Shown: positions 8,385 to 17,823 of the stretch, one piece after another | Layout of the letters: each line of letters opens with the position of its first letter | Numbering within the stretch: the stretch's first letter is position 1 | NCBI RefSeq assembly: GCF_030817215.1 | Contig: NZ_JAUSZA010000001.1 | Location: 6,856,501 to 6,920,500, forward strand | Reading direction: 5' to 3' | DNA length: 64,000 bases | DNA from: Paenibacillus sp. V4I3 | Lineage (GTDB): Bacteria > Bacillota > Bacilli > Paenibacillales > NBRC-103111 | Position numbers and translations under genes: made by a program | The notes under the pieces: model-generated | Told to the model about the DNA's origin: nothing | The model's database searches: none | What the model saw: only the letters and a program-made list of their open reading frames with translations

Positions 8385-10088
8385 CTACGAAGCTGTGCCC
8401 GTAATGCTCGTGCCGTTCTTCGTAATCGTGTACTCGATGATGGCGCCGCTCCAGAAGTGGAACTTCAGAATCACCGTACCATCATTCACTTCTTTGAAGA
8501 AGCTTTCTGTAAGAGCGATTTCATTTGTAGCATAAGAAGGTTTGAATGTCCGGGCGAACTCCTTGAACGAAGTCCAGTTATGCGGACCTGCATTGCCCCC
8601 TGCAGCGTACACGGCTTCCATCGTGGCTAGACGATCGCCGTTGAAGGCAGTCGGAATCACAAAATTTGCGGTGTTGCCTTCCACGTTTTGCAGCACCGGC
8701 GTGTCATTGTACAAGACATGGAACGTCCAATCGGCGCCCTTGTTAAATTGGGCTTTCAATACGGCTACCTCGCCAAGTGAGGCCGATTCAGTCAGCTTGG
8801 CGATAAAACTTGCTTTGAGGGTCAGCTCTTCGCCGTTCAACTCATAATCTTTGCCTATTTTCAACTTATTGTCTCCGGCACGGATACCGGTCAAAATATT
8901 GCCGTTCAAGTTCACATGGACTACGGCGTCTTGGGCCGGCGCACCTTTCCTGACAAAGATCAGATCGGATTCGCCAGTGGAAGAGCGGCCTTTAAAGCTA
9001 GCCATGATCAGGTTGTAAAGCTCCGGATCTCTCCACTGAAGCGTATTGCGGTCAAAACGCCCTCCGTTGTCCCATAGCATCAGGGTAAGTTTGTTCTCTA
9101 TGGATTTAGCGGTAAAAAACTCCAAAAATTTCAACATCTCGCCATGCTCGGGCACACCTTCTCCGGCATCCCAGCCGAGCAGTCCAAATTCGCCTATGAC
9201 TACGGGAATTCCTTTCGATACGAACGTATTATATACATTGTTAGCCATTGTATCGATATCCTTAATCGTGTCGGCTTCAAGCTTCGGGTAGCCCGCAATG
9301 TTTACACTGAACGGCCAGAAGCCGTAAAAATGAACGGTAGCGATCAAATTCGTATCGTTCAGCTTGGCAATCGTGCTTGCAAGCGAATCCACATGCTCTT
9401 GCGAGTTATTCGTAAATAACGTCGGCAGCACTAGCGGACGAACGTCATTTTTGCCTCCTGACGCTCTTACAATATGGACGAAGGATGTGTTGAACTCATC
9501 GAGAAACGTGTGCTGCGTAGCCACATCAACGTTATCAAATAACGGTTCGTTGACGCTCTCGAACATCAGTTTATCGGAATGATTCTTGAATCGGTCTGCG
9601 GTTTGCTTCCAAATCGCATTATATTGAGCCAATACGGCGTCATGATTCGCCGGCGCCTTGCTGACCCACATCCATGAGTCGTGGTGAATGTTGATCATGA
9701 CATACAGTCCCTCTTCCAGCGACCAGTCGACGACTTGCTGAACCCGGTCCATCCAGGCCGGATTGATCGTATAATCCGGTGCGCCTTCCATCCGCCCGCT
9801 CCATGTAATTGGAATACGGATGCTTTTGAAGCCCTGCTTCCTAATTTCCTTAATGAATTCTTTGGTTACGCGCGGGTTGCCCCAAGCCGTCTCATCATTT
9901 TTCGTCGGATCAGTTGTATCAAATGCATCAAATGTATTGCCCAGGTTCCATCCGGGCTGCATTGCGCTGACATAAGACTGCATTTTGGTTTCTTTCGGGG
10001 AAGCAGCGGCCGAACTGATGGGTGAAAACAACGTCAGCAGCAAGGCAACGATCATTGCGACCGACAGATATGATCTTTTTGTGCGCAT
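8385..10088 (-). CDS. Secreted GH5 endoglucanase/xyloglucanase with X2-like and CBM46-like modules (copy 2)
   Basis: Tandem paralogue of the gene at 6500-8203, exactly the same length (567 residues) and 1,885 bases upstream. Domain order is the same: signal peptide, GH5 with Glu181 (FESVNEP) and Glu300 (VVIGEFG), X2-like module, CBM46-like C-terminus. Most residues agree. Differences concentrate on the stretch around residues 140-240 (for example WMWVSKAPAN against WMWARTMPTN, and FTNNSQEH against YCNHEKVR), near the active-site loops. The DNA before both starts (agaaattctcctttggt on the plus strand) is also shared. The likely consequence is a change in substrate preference after duplication. 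The last 20 or so residues are identical in both. Confidence 0.92.
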   Translation of the reverse strand: MRTKRSYLSVAMIVALLLTLFSPISSAAASPKETKMQSYVSAMQPGWNLGNTFDAFDTTDPTKNDETAWGNPRVTKEFIKEIRKQGFKSIRIPITWSGRMEGAPDYTINPAWMDRVQQVVDWSLEEGLYVMINIHHDSWMWVSKAPANHDAVLAQYNAIWKQTADRFKNHSDKLMFESVNEPLFDNVDVATQHTFLDEFNTSFVHIVRASGGKNDVRPLVLPTLFTNNSQEHVDSLASTIAKLNDTNLIATVHFYGFWPFSVNIAGYPKLEADTIKDIDTMANNVYNTFVSKGIPVVIGEFGLLGWDAGEGVPEHGEMLKFLEFFTAKSIENKLTLMLWDNGGRFDRNTLQWRDPELYNLIMASFKGRSSTGESDLIFVRKGAPAQDAVVHVNLNGNILTGIRAGDNKLKIGKDYELNGEELTLKASFIAKLTESASLGEVAVLKAQFNKGADWTFHVLYNDTPVLQNVEGNTANFVIPTAFNGDRLATMEAVYAAGGNAGPHNWTSFKEFARTFKPSYATNEIALTESFFKEVNDGTVILKFHFWSGAIIEYTITKNGTSITGTAS

Positions 10089-10288
10089 AGAAATTCTCCT
10101 TTGGTGTCATATATTTGGATTGATTCTGTAGATGTTTTGCTTGCCGCGTATTTACTGATGCACGCCTGAATATCCTCCTCTGCTTGGAATAATGGGCACT
10201 GCTGTCTTTTGAGGAAATCAATTCTCAGAGACACTTGTGACTGCACTTCGATGTTGTGTTTTTCATGCACCTCCTCATTGAACGCTTT

Positions 10289-10304
10289 ATGTAAGCGGTG
10301 ACAT
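10289..10304. promoter_or_regulatory. cre-like site upstream of tandem GH5 genes
   Basis: The plus-strand sequence ATGTAAGCGGTGACAT matches the cre consensus with one mismatch. It lies about 200 bases before the GH5 start at 10088, so it probably sits in the promoter or leader of the GH5 transcript. Confidence 0.45.
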
Positions 10305-10414
10305 TTTTATTTTAACGATATGGCGTTTGTAATAATACTTCATAAAATCATCTAAAAATCATGTGGAAATTCAATATTTTGGATGCTTTCCTGTAAAATA
10401 ATGCGCCGATATGA

Positions 10415-10448
10415 GATAAGGGACCGCCCTCCATGGCGGCCCCTTATC
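10415..10448 (-). terminator. Hairpin after the binding-protein gene
   Basis: Inverted arms GATAAGGG and CCCTTATC enclose CCGCC/GGCGG, a strong stem about 70 bases after the stop of the binding-protein gene. The T-run after it is poor on the minus strand, so termination may be partial. Confidence 0.6.
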
Positions 10449-10517
10449 AATCGGTCGGTTCAACAAGCCGACGTTACTTAATGCCGCTGTCGGCTTTCAG
10501 CTTGACTTTGTCAGCTT

Positions 10518-12224
10518 TTACTCATTCCAAAGCTTCACACGGTCTTTCACCAGCTTGGTGAATTCCTGATTCAGCTTGTTAACGCCGGCTTTTTCCAGAT
10601 CCTTCATGAAGTTGTCCCATACGGCATCGAATTGGTCCGGCTTCGCCAAAATCGCTTCTGGAATGCGCTTCTTCATAATGTCTTCGCACTTCTGGAAGAG
10701 GACGTTCACTTCGGAGCCGCTTTCCATGTTGATGTTCCATGCCGCGCCCCACGGTCTAACCGGGAATTCCTTCTCGGACGGCCACAGATCCTTAAAGTTC
10801 TTGATTTTGTAAGCAGCCAATGTCTCTTTGTCCGCTTGGGTGTATTCCTTCTCGATTTGTTCCGGGAAGACAGTGGTGTAATAGTTACCCGTTGGGTCCT
10901 TCACGCCGTCACCGTAGCTCGGTCCCATTCGGTACATATCTATACCGGTAGTTTTCTTGAAATTTTTGTTGTCATTGATCTTCATCTTCAGAATGTCGTC
11001 CAGGATGACGCGCTTGCCGTTCTCCACCTTGTAATGCTTGCCTTCAATCCCCCAGTTGACCAACACTTGCCCTTCATCAGACGCCAGAAAATCCAGGAAC
11101 TTGATGATGCGAACCGGGTCTTTGGCGCTCTTTGTGATCGAGATGCCGGTACCAGCCAAGTACCCGGTATCTTGGAAGTCATATCTCTTGTAAGTTTCAT
11201 TCAAGGTAACCGGAAAGTGGGCGTAGGTTTGATCAAACTTGCCCTCTTTCTTCAGCAATGCTTCTTCATTGGCGTAGTCCCAATCCGCATCGATGAGTCC
11301 CAGAACGCGGCCGCTGGCAACCTTCGCCTTGTACTGGTCATACTTCTGCACGAAGCTCTCCGGGTCAAGCAAGCCGATGTCGTTCATATGGTTCAGCCAT
11401 CGGAAGTATTCCTTCTCCTCCGGACGCAAGTAGTGGAACTTCGTCTCATAGGTTTTCGGATCAATGTAAAATTCACCTTCATCCGGCGCGCCTGTCGTGG
11501 CAACAGCGGGGTTGGTGGTGGTAATTAAAATTTGCCATTCCCCTGCGTTCAGGGACAAGGGGATGATCGGCTTGCCGTCGGCTGTGGTCGGGTACTTGTC
11601 TTTGTAGGCTTTGAGCGCGTTCTCGAAATCCTTCACCGTCTTGATTGGCGGATAGCCAAGCTCCTTCACCACGGCATGCTGCAGCTCGAAGCCGGCGCCT
11701 GCCTTGAAGTACTGGTTGTTTACCCCAGCGGTCGGCAGGACATAAATGCCATGGTCATCATTGCTCCAACGCAGACGCTTCATGTATTCTCCATATAGCT
11801 TCTTGAGGTTCGGCGCATACTGGTCAATGAGCGGCGCCAGATCGATCAAAGCGTCGGCGTCCTTCAGCTTGCCCGCACTGCCCTTGGCCGCAACCATATC
11901 CGGATAGTCGTTGCTTGCCACCATCAGGGAAAACATATCATCATTGCCGCCTACCGGGAATTGCGCCTTGACGGAGATGCCGGTTTTTTGCGTAATGAGT
12001 TTGCCGACTTCGCTCTGCATGTCGTCCCAGAGCGGATTGTTGTCGCCAGCAGCGAAACGGATCGTCATGGGGGTAAGAGCTTCTTTGGACGATTCGGATA
12101 CCGATGGTTTGGACGATGCCGCAGGACTGCTTGTACCATCGGAATTCGGCTTGCTGCAGCCGGTGGCCGCCAACAAGGCGACGACCATCAGAACGCTTGC
12201 CACTTTCGTTGTGTTGACTTTCAT
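10518..12224 (-). CDS. Lipoprotein sugar-binding protein of an ABC importer
   Basis: 568 residues, the large LplA/YtcQ-type size. The signal peptide ends in the lipobox LLAATGC with Cys23 as the lipidation site, followed by a Ser/Thr/Pro-rich linker and the extracellular solute-binding fold. It should capture oligosaccharides outside the cell and deliver them to the two permeases encoded just upstream (12306-14173). No ATPase is encoded here; such CUT1 systems normally share an MsmX-type ATPase from elsewhere. GGGAGG precedes the ATG. The order permease-permease-binding protein is the reverse of the usual one. The ligand, from context, is probably a beta-glucan or xyloglucan oligosaccharide, but this is inference. 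Confidence 0.92.
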   Translation of the reverse strand: MKVNTTKVASVLMVVALLAATGCSKPNSDGTSSPAASSKPSVSESSKEALTPMTIRFAAGDNNPLWDDMQSEVGKLITQKTGISVKAQFPVGGNDDMFSLMVASNDYPDMVAAKGSAGKLKDADALIDLAPLIDQYAPNLKKLYGEYMKRLRWSNDDHGIYVLPTAGVNNQYFKAGAGFELQHAVVKELGYPPIKTVKDFENALKAYKDKYPTTADGKPIIPLSLNAGEWQILITTTNPAVATTGAPDEGEFYIDPKTYETKFHYLRPEEKEYFRWLNHMNDIGLLDPESFVQKYDQYKAKVASGRVLGLIDADWDYANEEALLKKEGKFDQTYAHFPVTLNETYKRYDFQDTGYLAGTGISITKSAKDPVRIIKFLDFLASDEGQVLVNWGIEGKHYKVENGKRVILDDILKMKINDNKNFKKTTGIDMYRMGPSYGDGVKDPTGNYYTTVFPEQIEKEYTQADKETLAAYKIKNFKDLWPSEKEFPVRPWGAAWNINMESGSEVNVLFQKCEDIMKKRIPEAILAKPDQFDAVWDNFMKDLEKAGVNKLNQEFTKLVKDRVKLWNE

Positions 12225-12305
12225 GAAATACTGCCTCCCTTTTATTCGTTGATAATTGAGGTAATGATTATATGGGACAGGTTTCCCTGGACTTACCGAT
12301 GTCAG

Positions 12306-13199
12306 TTAACTCTTGACCGCTCCCAGCGTTATGCCTTTCACGAAGTACTTTTGCAGGAATGGATATACCAAAAGGATCGGAGCGGTGACGACCATGGTGA
12401 TGGCCATCTGGATCGATTCCGGCGAAACTTCCGCCAAGGACTGCTGCTTGTTCGGGTCGTAGATATTGCCGCCGTTGTCCGTCGTGAGCAGAACCTTGCG
12501 GAGCTCGTATTGCAAGGTCGTATACTCCGGCTTTTGTCCGTTATACAGATAAGTGTCGAACCAAGAGTTCCAATGGTTGACAGCGATGAACAGCGCGATG
12601 GTAGCCAGCACCGGCTGGCACAAGGGAAGAATGACTCTCCAGAAGATGGTCCAGTCGTTCGCGCCGTCCATCTTCGCGGATTCCAGCAAGGCATAAGGCA
12701 GACCATTAATGTAGGAGCGAACGATGAGCACGTTCCATACGCTCAAGATGCCAGGGATAATATAAACCCAGAATGTGCCTAGCAGGTGCAAGTCGCGAAT
12801 CAGCATATAGCCGGGAATCAAGCCGCCGGAGATGTACAGGGTCATCACGAAGATGGCGGTGAACAACCGCCTCGCCTGAAACTCCGTCTTGCTCAGGACG
12901 TAAGCGACCATGGAGGCGGACAAGACGCCGACCATCGTACCCAAGACCGTTCGGATGGTCGAGTTGCGAAATCCGGTCAGCAGTCCCTCATATTGAAAGA
13001 TCGTCTCGTAATTCCGGATAGTTAACACTCGCGGCCATACGTGGATGCTTCCTTTGACGGTATCCGCGGAATCGTTGAAGGAAATGGCCAACACGTTAAT
13101 GAACGGATATAAGGTTGCAATCCCGATCAGGATCAGGATGACATACAGGGAGATGTCGAATAAGCGGTCGGCTGTTTTTTTCTGCACAAGCCCTTGCAC
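12306..13199 (-). CDS. CUT1 sugar ABC permease, YtcP/MalG type
   Basis: 297 residues with six predicted membrane helices. The cytoplasmic EAA-type loop is at ALLESAKMDGANDW. The C-terminus VKGITLGAVKS is typical of YtcP-like permeases. The start is GTG at 13199, seven bases after AGGAGG. It is only 11 bases after the partner permease gene, so the two are translated together. It should form a heterodimer with that partner in the membrane and take sugar from the binding protein at 10518-12224. Confidence 0.92.
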   Translation of the reverse strand: MQGLVQKKTADRLFDISLYVILILIGIATLYPFINVLAISFNDSADTVKGSIHVWPRVLTIRNYETIFQYEGLLTGFRNSTIRTVLGTMVGVLSASMVAYVLSKTEFQARRLFTAIFVMTLYISGGLIPGYMLIRDLHLLGTFWVYIIPGILSVWNVLIVRSYINGLPYALLESAKMDGANDWTIFWRVILPLCQPVLATIALFIAVNHWNSWFDTYLYNGQKPEYTTLQYELRKVLLTTDNGGNIYDPNKQQSLAEVSPESIQMAITMVVTAPILLVYPFLQKYFVKGITLGAVKS

Positions 13200-13210
13200 T
13201 GTGATTCCTC

Positions 13211-14173
13211 CTAAATGATCGTTTCTTTGGTGAATTTTTTATAGATGGCATTGGCCGTAAACACCAGGAAAATACTGACAACGGAATTGAACATCCCGAT
13301 TGCGGTGCCGTAGGAATAACGGGACATCTGGATACCGTATTTCAAAGCGTAAATATCAAGCACCTCGGAGTAATCATTGACCAGCGGATTCCCAAGCAAG
13401 AACTGCTTCTCGAAGCCGATGCTGATCAGGTTGCCGATGGACAGAATCAGCAGTACCATGAAGGTGGGGCGGATTCCCGGCAGCGTAATGTACCACATCC
13501 GACGGAATCTTCCCGCGCCGTCCACAGTCGCCGCTTCGTACAACTCCGGGCTAATCCCGGCCATGGCCGCAAGATAGATGATGGAATTCCAGCCGGTTTC
13601 CTTCCACATATCCGCCGATGTGACGATTCCCCAGAACCAGGTGGGCTTCGCCATGAACTGGATCGGATGGTCCGTAATGTGAAGCATCATCAGCAGTTGG
13701 TTCACCGCACCTCCGTCGGTGGAGAGCATCTTGCTGACCAAACCGGCGACAACCACCCATGAAACAAAGTGGGGCAAATACGAAACCGTCTGAATGGTCC
13801 GCTTGAACAACTGCCCCCGCAATTCATTGATCAGCAGTGCAAAGATAATAGGAACGGTAAATCCGACAATAAGCCCCATAATACTCATTGCAAGCGTATT
13901 CCGCAAAACCAGATAGAACCGTTCGTCCGAGAACAATTCGTGGAAGTTGCTCAATCCCACCCACTTCTGTTGCAAAATATTCTTGCCAGGCTTATAGTTC
14001 TGGAATGCCATCAACCAGCCCCATAATGGAACGTAGTTGAATATAAGCAACCAGATGATGAAAGGCAATGACATGAAATACAAGTATTTCTGTTCCAACA
14101 TGGTGTGAATGAAGCTTTTCTTTCGTTTTATCGCCGGAAGAGTAATGACAGTTTTTGTTGTTAGCGGTTGCAT
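13211..14173 (-). CDS. CUT1 sugar ABC permease, LplB type
   Basis: 320 residues, six predicted helices. The N-terminal part has the LplB signature FNYVPLWGWLMAFQNYKPG, and the EAA loop is ELYEAATVDGAGRFRRMW. First gene of the importer transcript. Its leader carries four perfect CTCCTT units (AAGGAG on the sense strand) running into the ribosome binding site. A terminator of the upstream response-regulator gene separates it from the two-component genes, so it likely has its own promoter between 14214 and 14300. Confidence 0.92.
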   Translation of the reverse strand: MQPLTTKTVITLPAIKRKKSFIHTMLEQKYLYFMSLPFIIWLLIFNYVPLWGWLMAFQNYKPGKNILQQKWVGLSNFHELFSDERFYLVLRNTLAMSIMGLIVGFTVPIIFALLINELRGQLFKRTIQTVSYLPHFVSWVVVAGLVSKMLSTDGGAVNQLLMMLHITDHPIQFMAKPTWFWGIVTSADMWKETGWNSIIYLAAMAGISPELYEAATVDGAGRFRRMWYITLPGIRPTFMVLLILSIGNLISIGFEKQFLLGNPLVNDYSEVLDIYALKYGIQMSRYSYGTAIGMFNSVVSIFLVFTANAIYKKFTKETII

Positions 14174-14184
14174 CCCGGTTCCTC

Positions 14185-14208
14185 CTCCTTCTCCTTCTCC
14201 TTCTCCTT
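14185..14208 (-). repeat. Hexanucleotide repeat in a ribosome binding region
   Basis: Four perfect CTCCTT units, read as AAGGAG on the sense strand, lie 12-35 bases before the LplB start and are followed by GGAGGAGG. Each unit is itself a Shine-Dalgarno core. Slippage here could alter leader length. Confidence 0.75.
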
Positions 14209-14281
14209 CTCTCTCTTGAACTTATTTTAACGCACCCGGCCTGACGCCAAAACCCGAGAAATTCGACAATAAATCATGTTA

Positions 14282-14297
14282 AAATATGCGTTTTCAA
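14282..14297 (-). promoter_or_regulatory. Weak cre-like site before the importer operon
   Basis: On the minus strand the sequence reads TTGAAAACGCATATTT, with the cre core intact but two mismatches in the right half. It lies about 110 bases before the LplB start. Confidence 0.3.
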
Positions 14298-14304
14298 TGC
14301 ATTC

Positions 14305-14336
14305 AAAAAAAGAAGGAGGCCCCTGGCCCTCCTCCG
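14305..14336 (-). terminator. Rho-independent terminator after the response regulator
   Basis: On the minus strand the stem arms AGGAGG and CCTCCT enclose GCCAGGGG-type bases and are followed by TCTTTTTTT. It lies about 110 bases after the response-regulator stop and separates the two-component genes from the importer. Confidence 0.8.
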
Positions 14337-14446
14337 GAACATCTATGGCTATTCGTGCGAAAACATCTTGAAGGGAGTGCCTTTGAACGAAGATGGGGAC
14401 GCTGTATCCTATCAAAAATCGACATGCAGAACATGGCTGCACGGTT

Positions 14447-16021
14447 TCACCCCGAAGTGGTTTTGGTCGGCTTCATCTTATAGCGGGACGGCGATTCGCC
14501 TATATACTTTTTGAATTTCAAATGGAAATAATCGGCGCTGGCATACCCGACACGCGTCGCTACCTGGTGCACCTTGAGCCCGCCGGCCAACAGATGTTTG
14601 GCGTTCCGGATTCGGACTTTGTCCAAATAGTTGTGAAAGGTCTCGCCCGTGAAGCTTTTGAACATCTTCCCCAAGTACCCGCTATTGTAATTGAATAACC
14701 CGGCGAGTGTCTCAAGCTTTAAGTTCTCAGCGTAATGACGCTCCACGAAATCAAGAATTTGCTTGATGGCAGACTCGCTGCTGAACGTGCTTATACGCTC
14801 CGTCAGTCCGAGCAACCTGTCCTCAAGCATCTGACGCAACGACCGAAGATCAGGCTGCTCATAAATTTCTGTGACTATCGAAAGGGCATCTTGTGCGGCG
14901 GTGAAGGCGGTATCACTTGTCTTCGACAGCTTGGTCAATGCGAGCGATATCCATTGCGAGACAGCTGTTTTCATCGCTTGCTCCGCGCCGTCGTACGCGG
15001 CGATCGACTGCCCCCCTTCATCCAGAATGCGCCGAACTGCGTCCTTGCTGCCGATATCGAGCGCATAAAATAGCTTATCCGCCAAAGCGTTTATATCGGG
15101 TCCAGTCGGCTCGCCATCTCTTGCGCCATTAGCGGCAAGGTTGAGCGGTGGACGCTTAAGGATGACCCTCCGTTCTCCGCGGAACAGGAACTCTTCCTTC
15201 AGCAGCCTGACAGCCTGCGAATAGGATAGACCGATGTCGGCGAGCTGATGCACCGGTTCTCCCGCCGCTGCGGAGAAGCCGCCGTTCAGTTCCAGAAGCG
15301 ATTCCTCCAAATCCAGATACATCGAATTGGCCTGTAGCTTATTTGGCGCCCTCTCATTCAGCAGAACGCCTACAAAGGGCTCTGCGGCGAATACGATGCC
15401 TGTACCCGACGACTCAAAACGCTCTGCCAGCTTTCTCTTGACTTCCGCCCGACCGTTTACATGACTGCCAAGCGGCGGATGCAGCTTCAAGAGCATTACC
15501 CGATACGAACACCAATCGAGTTCCGGCTCCTTCAGCTGTTCCATCGCCGTACGGTGTCCCTCCTCATCATACATTAGCAGCGATACGATCTGATCCTCGA
15601 GCTGCTGCGCCGACGTCTGTTCCTTTTTTTGCAGCGATCCGGAGGCCTCTCTCAGCACTCCGCCGATCCTGTCAAGCTCATCTTCGAATTCATCCGTATC
15701 TACTGGCTTGAGCAAATAGGCGTTCACTCCCCATGAAATCGCGCGCTTGGCGTACGAGAAATCAGCATGGCCGCTTAAAATGATAAATTGGCATTCCTTA
15801 TCGGACTTGCGAATTTCTTCGATAACTTGCAGCCCGTCCATCCCAGGCATGCGGACATCCATGACCATAAGGTCGGGCTTCAACTCCTGGTGCCGGAGCA
15901 TCGCTTCCCGGCCGTTGCCCGCCTCCCCGATCACCTCGAAGCCGTGCCGCTGCCAGTCGATAATCGCCTTCAAGCCTTGGCGTATCGCTTTTTCATCGTC
16001 TACGAGAATAACTTTATACAT
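14447..16021 (-). CDS. Response regulator with AraC-type DNA-binding domain, YesN type
   Basis: 524 residues. The receiver domain (1-120) has the acidic pair in ILVDDE, phosphoacceptor Asp55 in MVMDVRMPG and a Lys in YLLKPVD. A long middle region links it to a C-terminal AraC double helix-turn-helix (about 420-524) with VGYASADYFHLKFKKYIGES. The ATG at 16021 has GGAGGAG six bases ahead and overlaps the end of the kinase gene by eight bases, so the pair is translationally coupled. It probably activates the downstream importer and GH5/GH42 genes on phosphorylation by that kinase. The longer frame from 16036 is less likely. Confidence 0.93.
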   Translation of the reverse strand: MYKVILVDDEKAIRQGLKAIIDWQRHGFEVIGEAGNGREAMLRHQELKPDLMVMDVRMPGMDGLQVIEEIRKSDKECQFIILSGHADFSYAKRAISWGVNAYLLKPVDTDEFEDELDRIGGVLREASGSLQKKEQTSAQQLEDQIVSLLMYDEEGHRTAMEQLKEPELDWCSYRVMLLKLHPPLGSHVNGRAEVKRKLAERFESSGTGIVFAAEPFVGVLLNERAPNKLQANSMYLDLEESLLELNGGFSAAAGEPVHQLADIGLSYSQAVRLLKEEFLFRGERRVILKRPPLNLAANGARDGEPTGPDINALADKLFYALDIGSKDAVRRILDEGGQSIAAYDGAEQAMKTAVSQWISLALTKLSKTSDTAFTAAQDALSIVTEIYEQPDLRSLRQMLEDRLLGLTERISTFSSESAIKQILDFVERHYAENLKLETLAGLFNYNSGYLGKMFKSFTGETFHNYLDKVRIRNAKHLLAGGLKVHQVATRVGYASADYFHLKFKKYIGESPSRYKMKPTKTTSG

Positions 16022-17801
16022 GTGAATCTCCTCCAATCGGTATCATGAAATTAATTTCCGTCCCTTCATTTTCCCGGCTGACGATGCGGAGTCCGTATTG
16101 CTCTCCATAAGTAAGGATAAGCCGCTGATGCACGTTGCGCAGGCCAATGCGGTGATTCTTTCCATCTTCGGGGTCGTCCAGCGAGTAGATCAGCGCATTC
16201 AACCTTGCTTCCGGAATTCCGGCGCCATCGTCGGCAACAGTCACATACAAGGCGTCATTCTTAAGCTCCGTACGAATCCGTACGAAGCCCGCCTCTTCTT
16301 TATTCTCGATCCCGTGAATCACTGCGTTCTCCACCAGGGGCTGCACGACGAGCGGCAGAATCTGGATTTCGCTTGATGTCGGGTCGAGCTCAAGCTCGTA
16401 GACAAGGCGGTCATCGTAACGGAATCGTTGTATGGCCAAGTAACATCGGACCATATCCAGCTCTTCACCAAGTTTAATCGTACCGCTTCCGATCTCGAGG
16501 CTCTTTCGCATCAGTTTCCCAAGCACCCTGACGATGTCGGCAATATCCGCACTCCCCCGCAAATGAATCTTCATCCGCAGCGACTCAAGGGCGTTAAACA
16601 AGAAATGGGGATTGATCTGGCTGGCCATCATTTTCAGTTTGATTTCTTTCTGCTTGAGCTCCAGCTGCGCTTTTTGTCGGTTCGATTCGGTCACTTCCTC
16701 CATCAACTCGCGGATATTGCCGACCATATAATTGAATTGCCGTGACAGCTGCCCGATTTCGTCGTCACCATCAATCACTGAGCTGGCACGCAAATCGCCT
16801 AGAGCCACCTTATTGATTTGCTTGCTCAAACGAAAGATGCGCTTCGACAACAGGGAGGAAAAAATATAGATGAACACCAAGGCGATTAACAAGCTCATGA
16901 TGATAATGAATAGTCCGAACATGCTGATCCGGTTCGCTCCCTTAACGATGCTTTGCACCGAAAACACGGATATGATTTTCAAGCCGTTACTACTCACGTC
17001 CGGAATGAGGGACTCTATAATGAGCTTCGACGTTTTCCCGTTGTAATCGATTTGGTACGTGCCACTCGGTTTCTCCAGCATTTCCTGGGTGATGTGAAAG
17101 TCGCGAATATGCTTGCCCACGAGGTCCGTGTTTTTGGCAGCATCGATATATCCGTTCCCATCGATGACCATCGTATCGAACTGCTCTTGCCTCAGAATTC
17201 CGTTCAGCTGCGTTGGGCTGATATCGATGACGAGCACGCAGGTCGTTCTGTAATTCGGAAAATAGACGCGACGCACGAGGCTCAGGTAAGCACTATCGCC
17301 TTTCGTTTCGTCTCCGATGTAATACCATCCGATTTTATCCGAGTTCTTTATCGTCGCTTTGTACCATTCCGAATTCGCAATCGACGGCTCTGGCTGTAAA
17401 TAGTACCAGTTATTCAGCAGCGTCGGATTATCCACGTACAACCGGATGTTGGCGATTTCTTTATACAGCCGCACGTATTGCTCGAACTCCCGATATTCTC
17501 TATAGGCCTCTACAACAGAATAGTTCGATTCGTAACGCTTATTGACGAGAACTTCCAATCGCGGGTCCGTCGCCAACTTATTAGAAATCTCGATCGACAG
17601 TTTCAATATCTCGCCGATGCGTGTCTTCACCTTCTCCACGTCGTTCGACGTTTGCTGGACCGCATCGTTAAGTGCCGTCTGGCGGAGCGATTGGGTCAGC
17701 AAAGCGCCCACGATCCCGACCGGAATAAAGACGACAAGGATGAATGAAATGATCAACTTCTTTTTCATGTGAATGTTGTTTGTTTTGTCTATCCACTTCA
17801 T
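16014..17801 (-). CDS. Sensor histidine kinase, YesM type
   Basis: 595 residues. It has one membrane helix near 15-40, an extracellular sensor region of about 240 residues, a second helix near 295-320 and a HAMP domain. The His_kinase block follows, with the phosphoacceptor histidine in QINPHFLFNALES, and then an ATPase domain with ENAVIHG and GIGLRNVHQR. It senses an extracellular sugar or cell-wall fragment. I prefer the ATG at 17801, preceded by GAGG, over the GTG two codons earlier. A perfect cre lies 23 bases upstream. Confidence 0.93.
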   Translation of the reverse strand: MKWIDKTNNIHMKKKLIISFILVVFIPVGIVGALLTQSLRQTALNDAVQQTSNDVEKVKTRIGEILKLSIEISNKLATDPRLEVLVNKRYESNYSVVEAYREYREFEQYVRLYKEIANIRLYVDNPTLLNNWYYLQPEPSIANSEWYKATIKNSDKIGWYYIGDETKGDSAYLSLVRRVYFPNYRTTCVLVIDISPTQLNGILRQEQFDTMVIDGNGYIDAAKNTDLVGKHIRDFHITQEMLEKPSGTYQIDYNGKTSKLIIESLIPDVSSNGLKIISVFSVQSIVKGANRISMFGLFIIIMSLLIALVFIYIFSSLLSKRIFRLSKQINKVALGDLRASSVIDGDDEIGQLSRQFNYMVGNIRELMEEVTESNRQKAQLELKQKEIKLKMMASQINPHFLFNALESLRMKIHLRGSADIADIVRVLGKLMRKSLEIGSGTIKLGEELDMVRCYLAIQRFRYDDRLVYELELDPTSSEIQILPLVVQPLVENAVIHGIENKEEAGFVRIRTELKNDALYVTVADDGAGIPEARLNALIYSLDDPEDGKNHRIGLRNVHQRLILTYGEQYGLRIVSRENEGTEINFMIPIGGDSHV

Positions 17802-17823
17802 AAGCACCTCGCCCCCCTTTTTT

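Larger units (their letters stand above)
10089..10517. other. Intergenic region upstream of the GH5 pair
   Basis: This 429-base gap holds a terminator-like hairpin at 10415-10448 and a cre-like box at 10289-10304. A short possible leader frame starts right after AGGAGG near 10267, but its spacing is too tight to trust. I see no real gene. The gap implies that the GH5 pair has its own promoter. Confidence 0.5.

Noticed and set aside
10052..10270. Open frame of 72 codons upstream of the second GH5, starting GTG after AGGAGG
   Set aside because: The start codon touches the ribosome binding site, the frame overlaps the GH5 start out of frame, and the residues resemble no family.
10632..12782. 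Long plus-strand frames of 298 and 273 codons opposite the binding-protein and permease genes
   Set aside because: They lie wholly opposite well-supported genes and show no domain or start signal.
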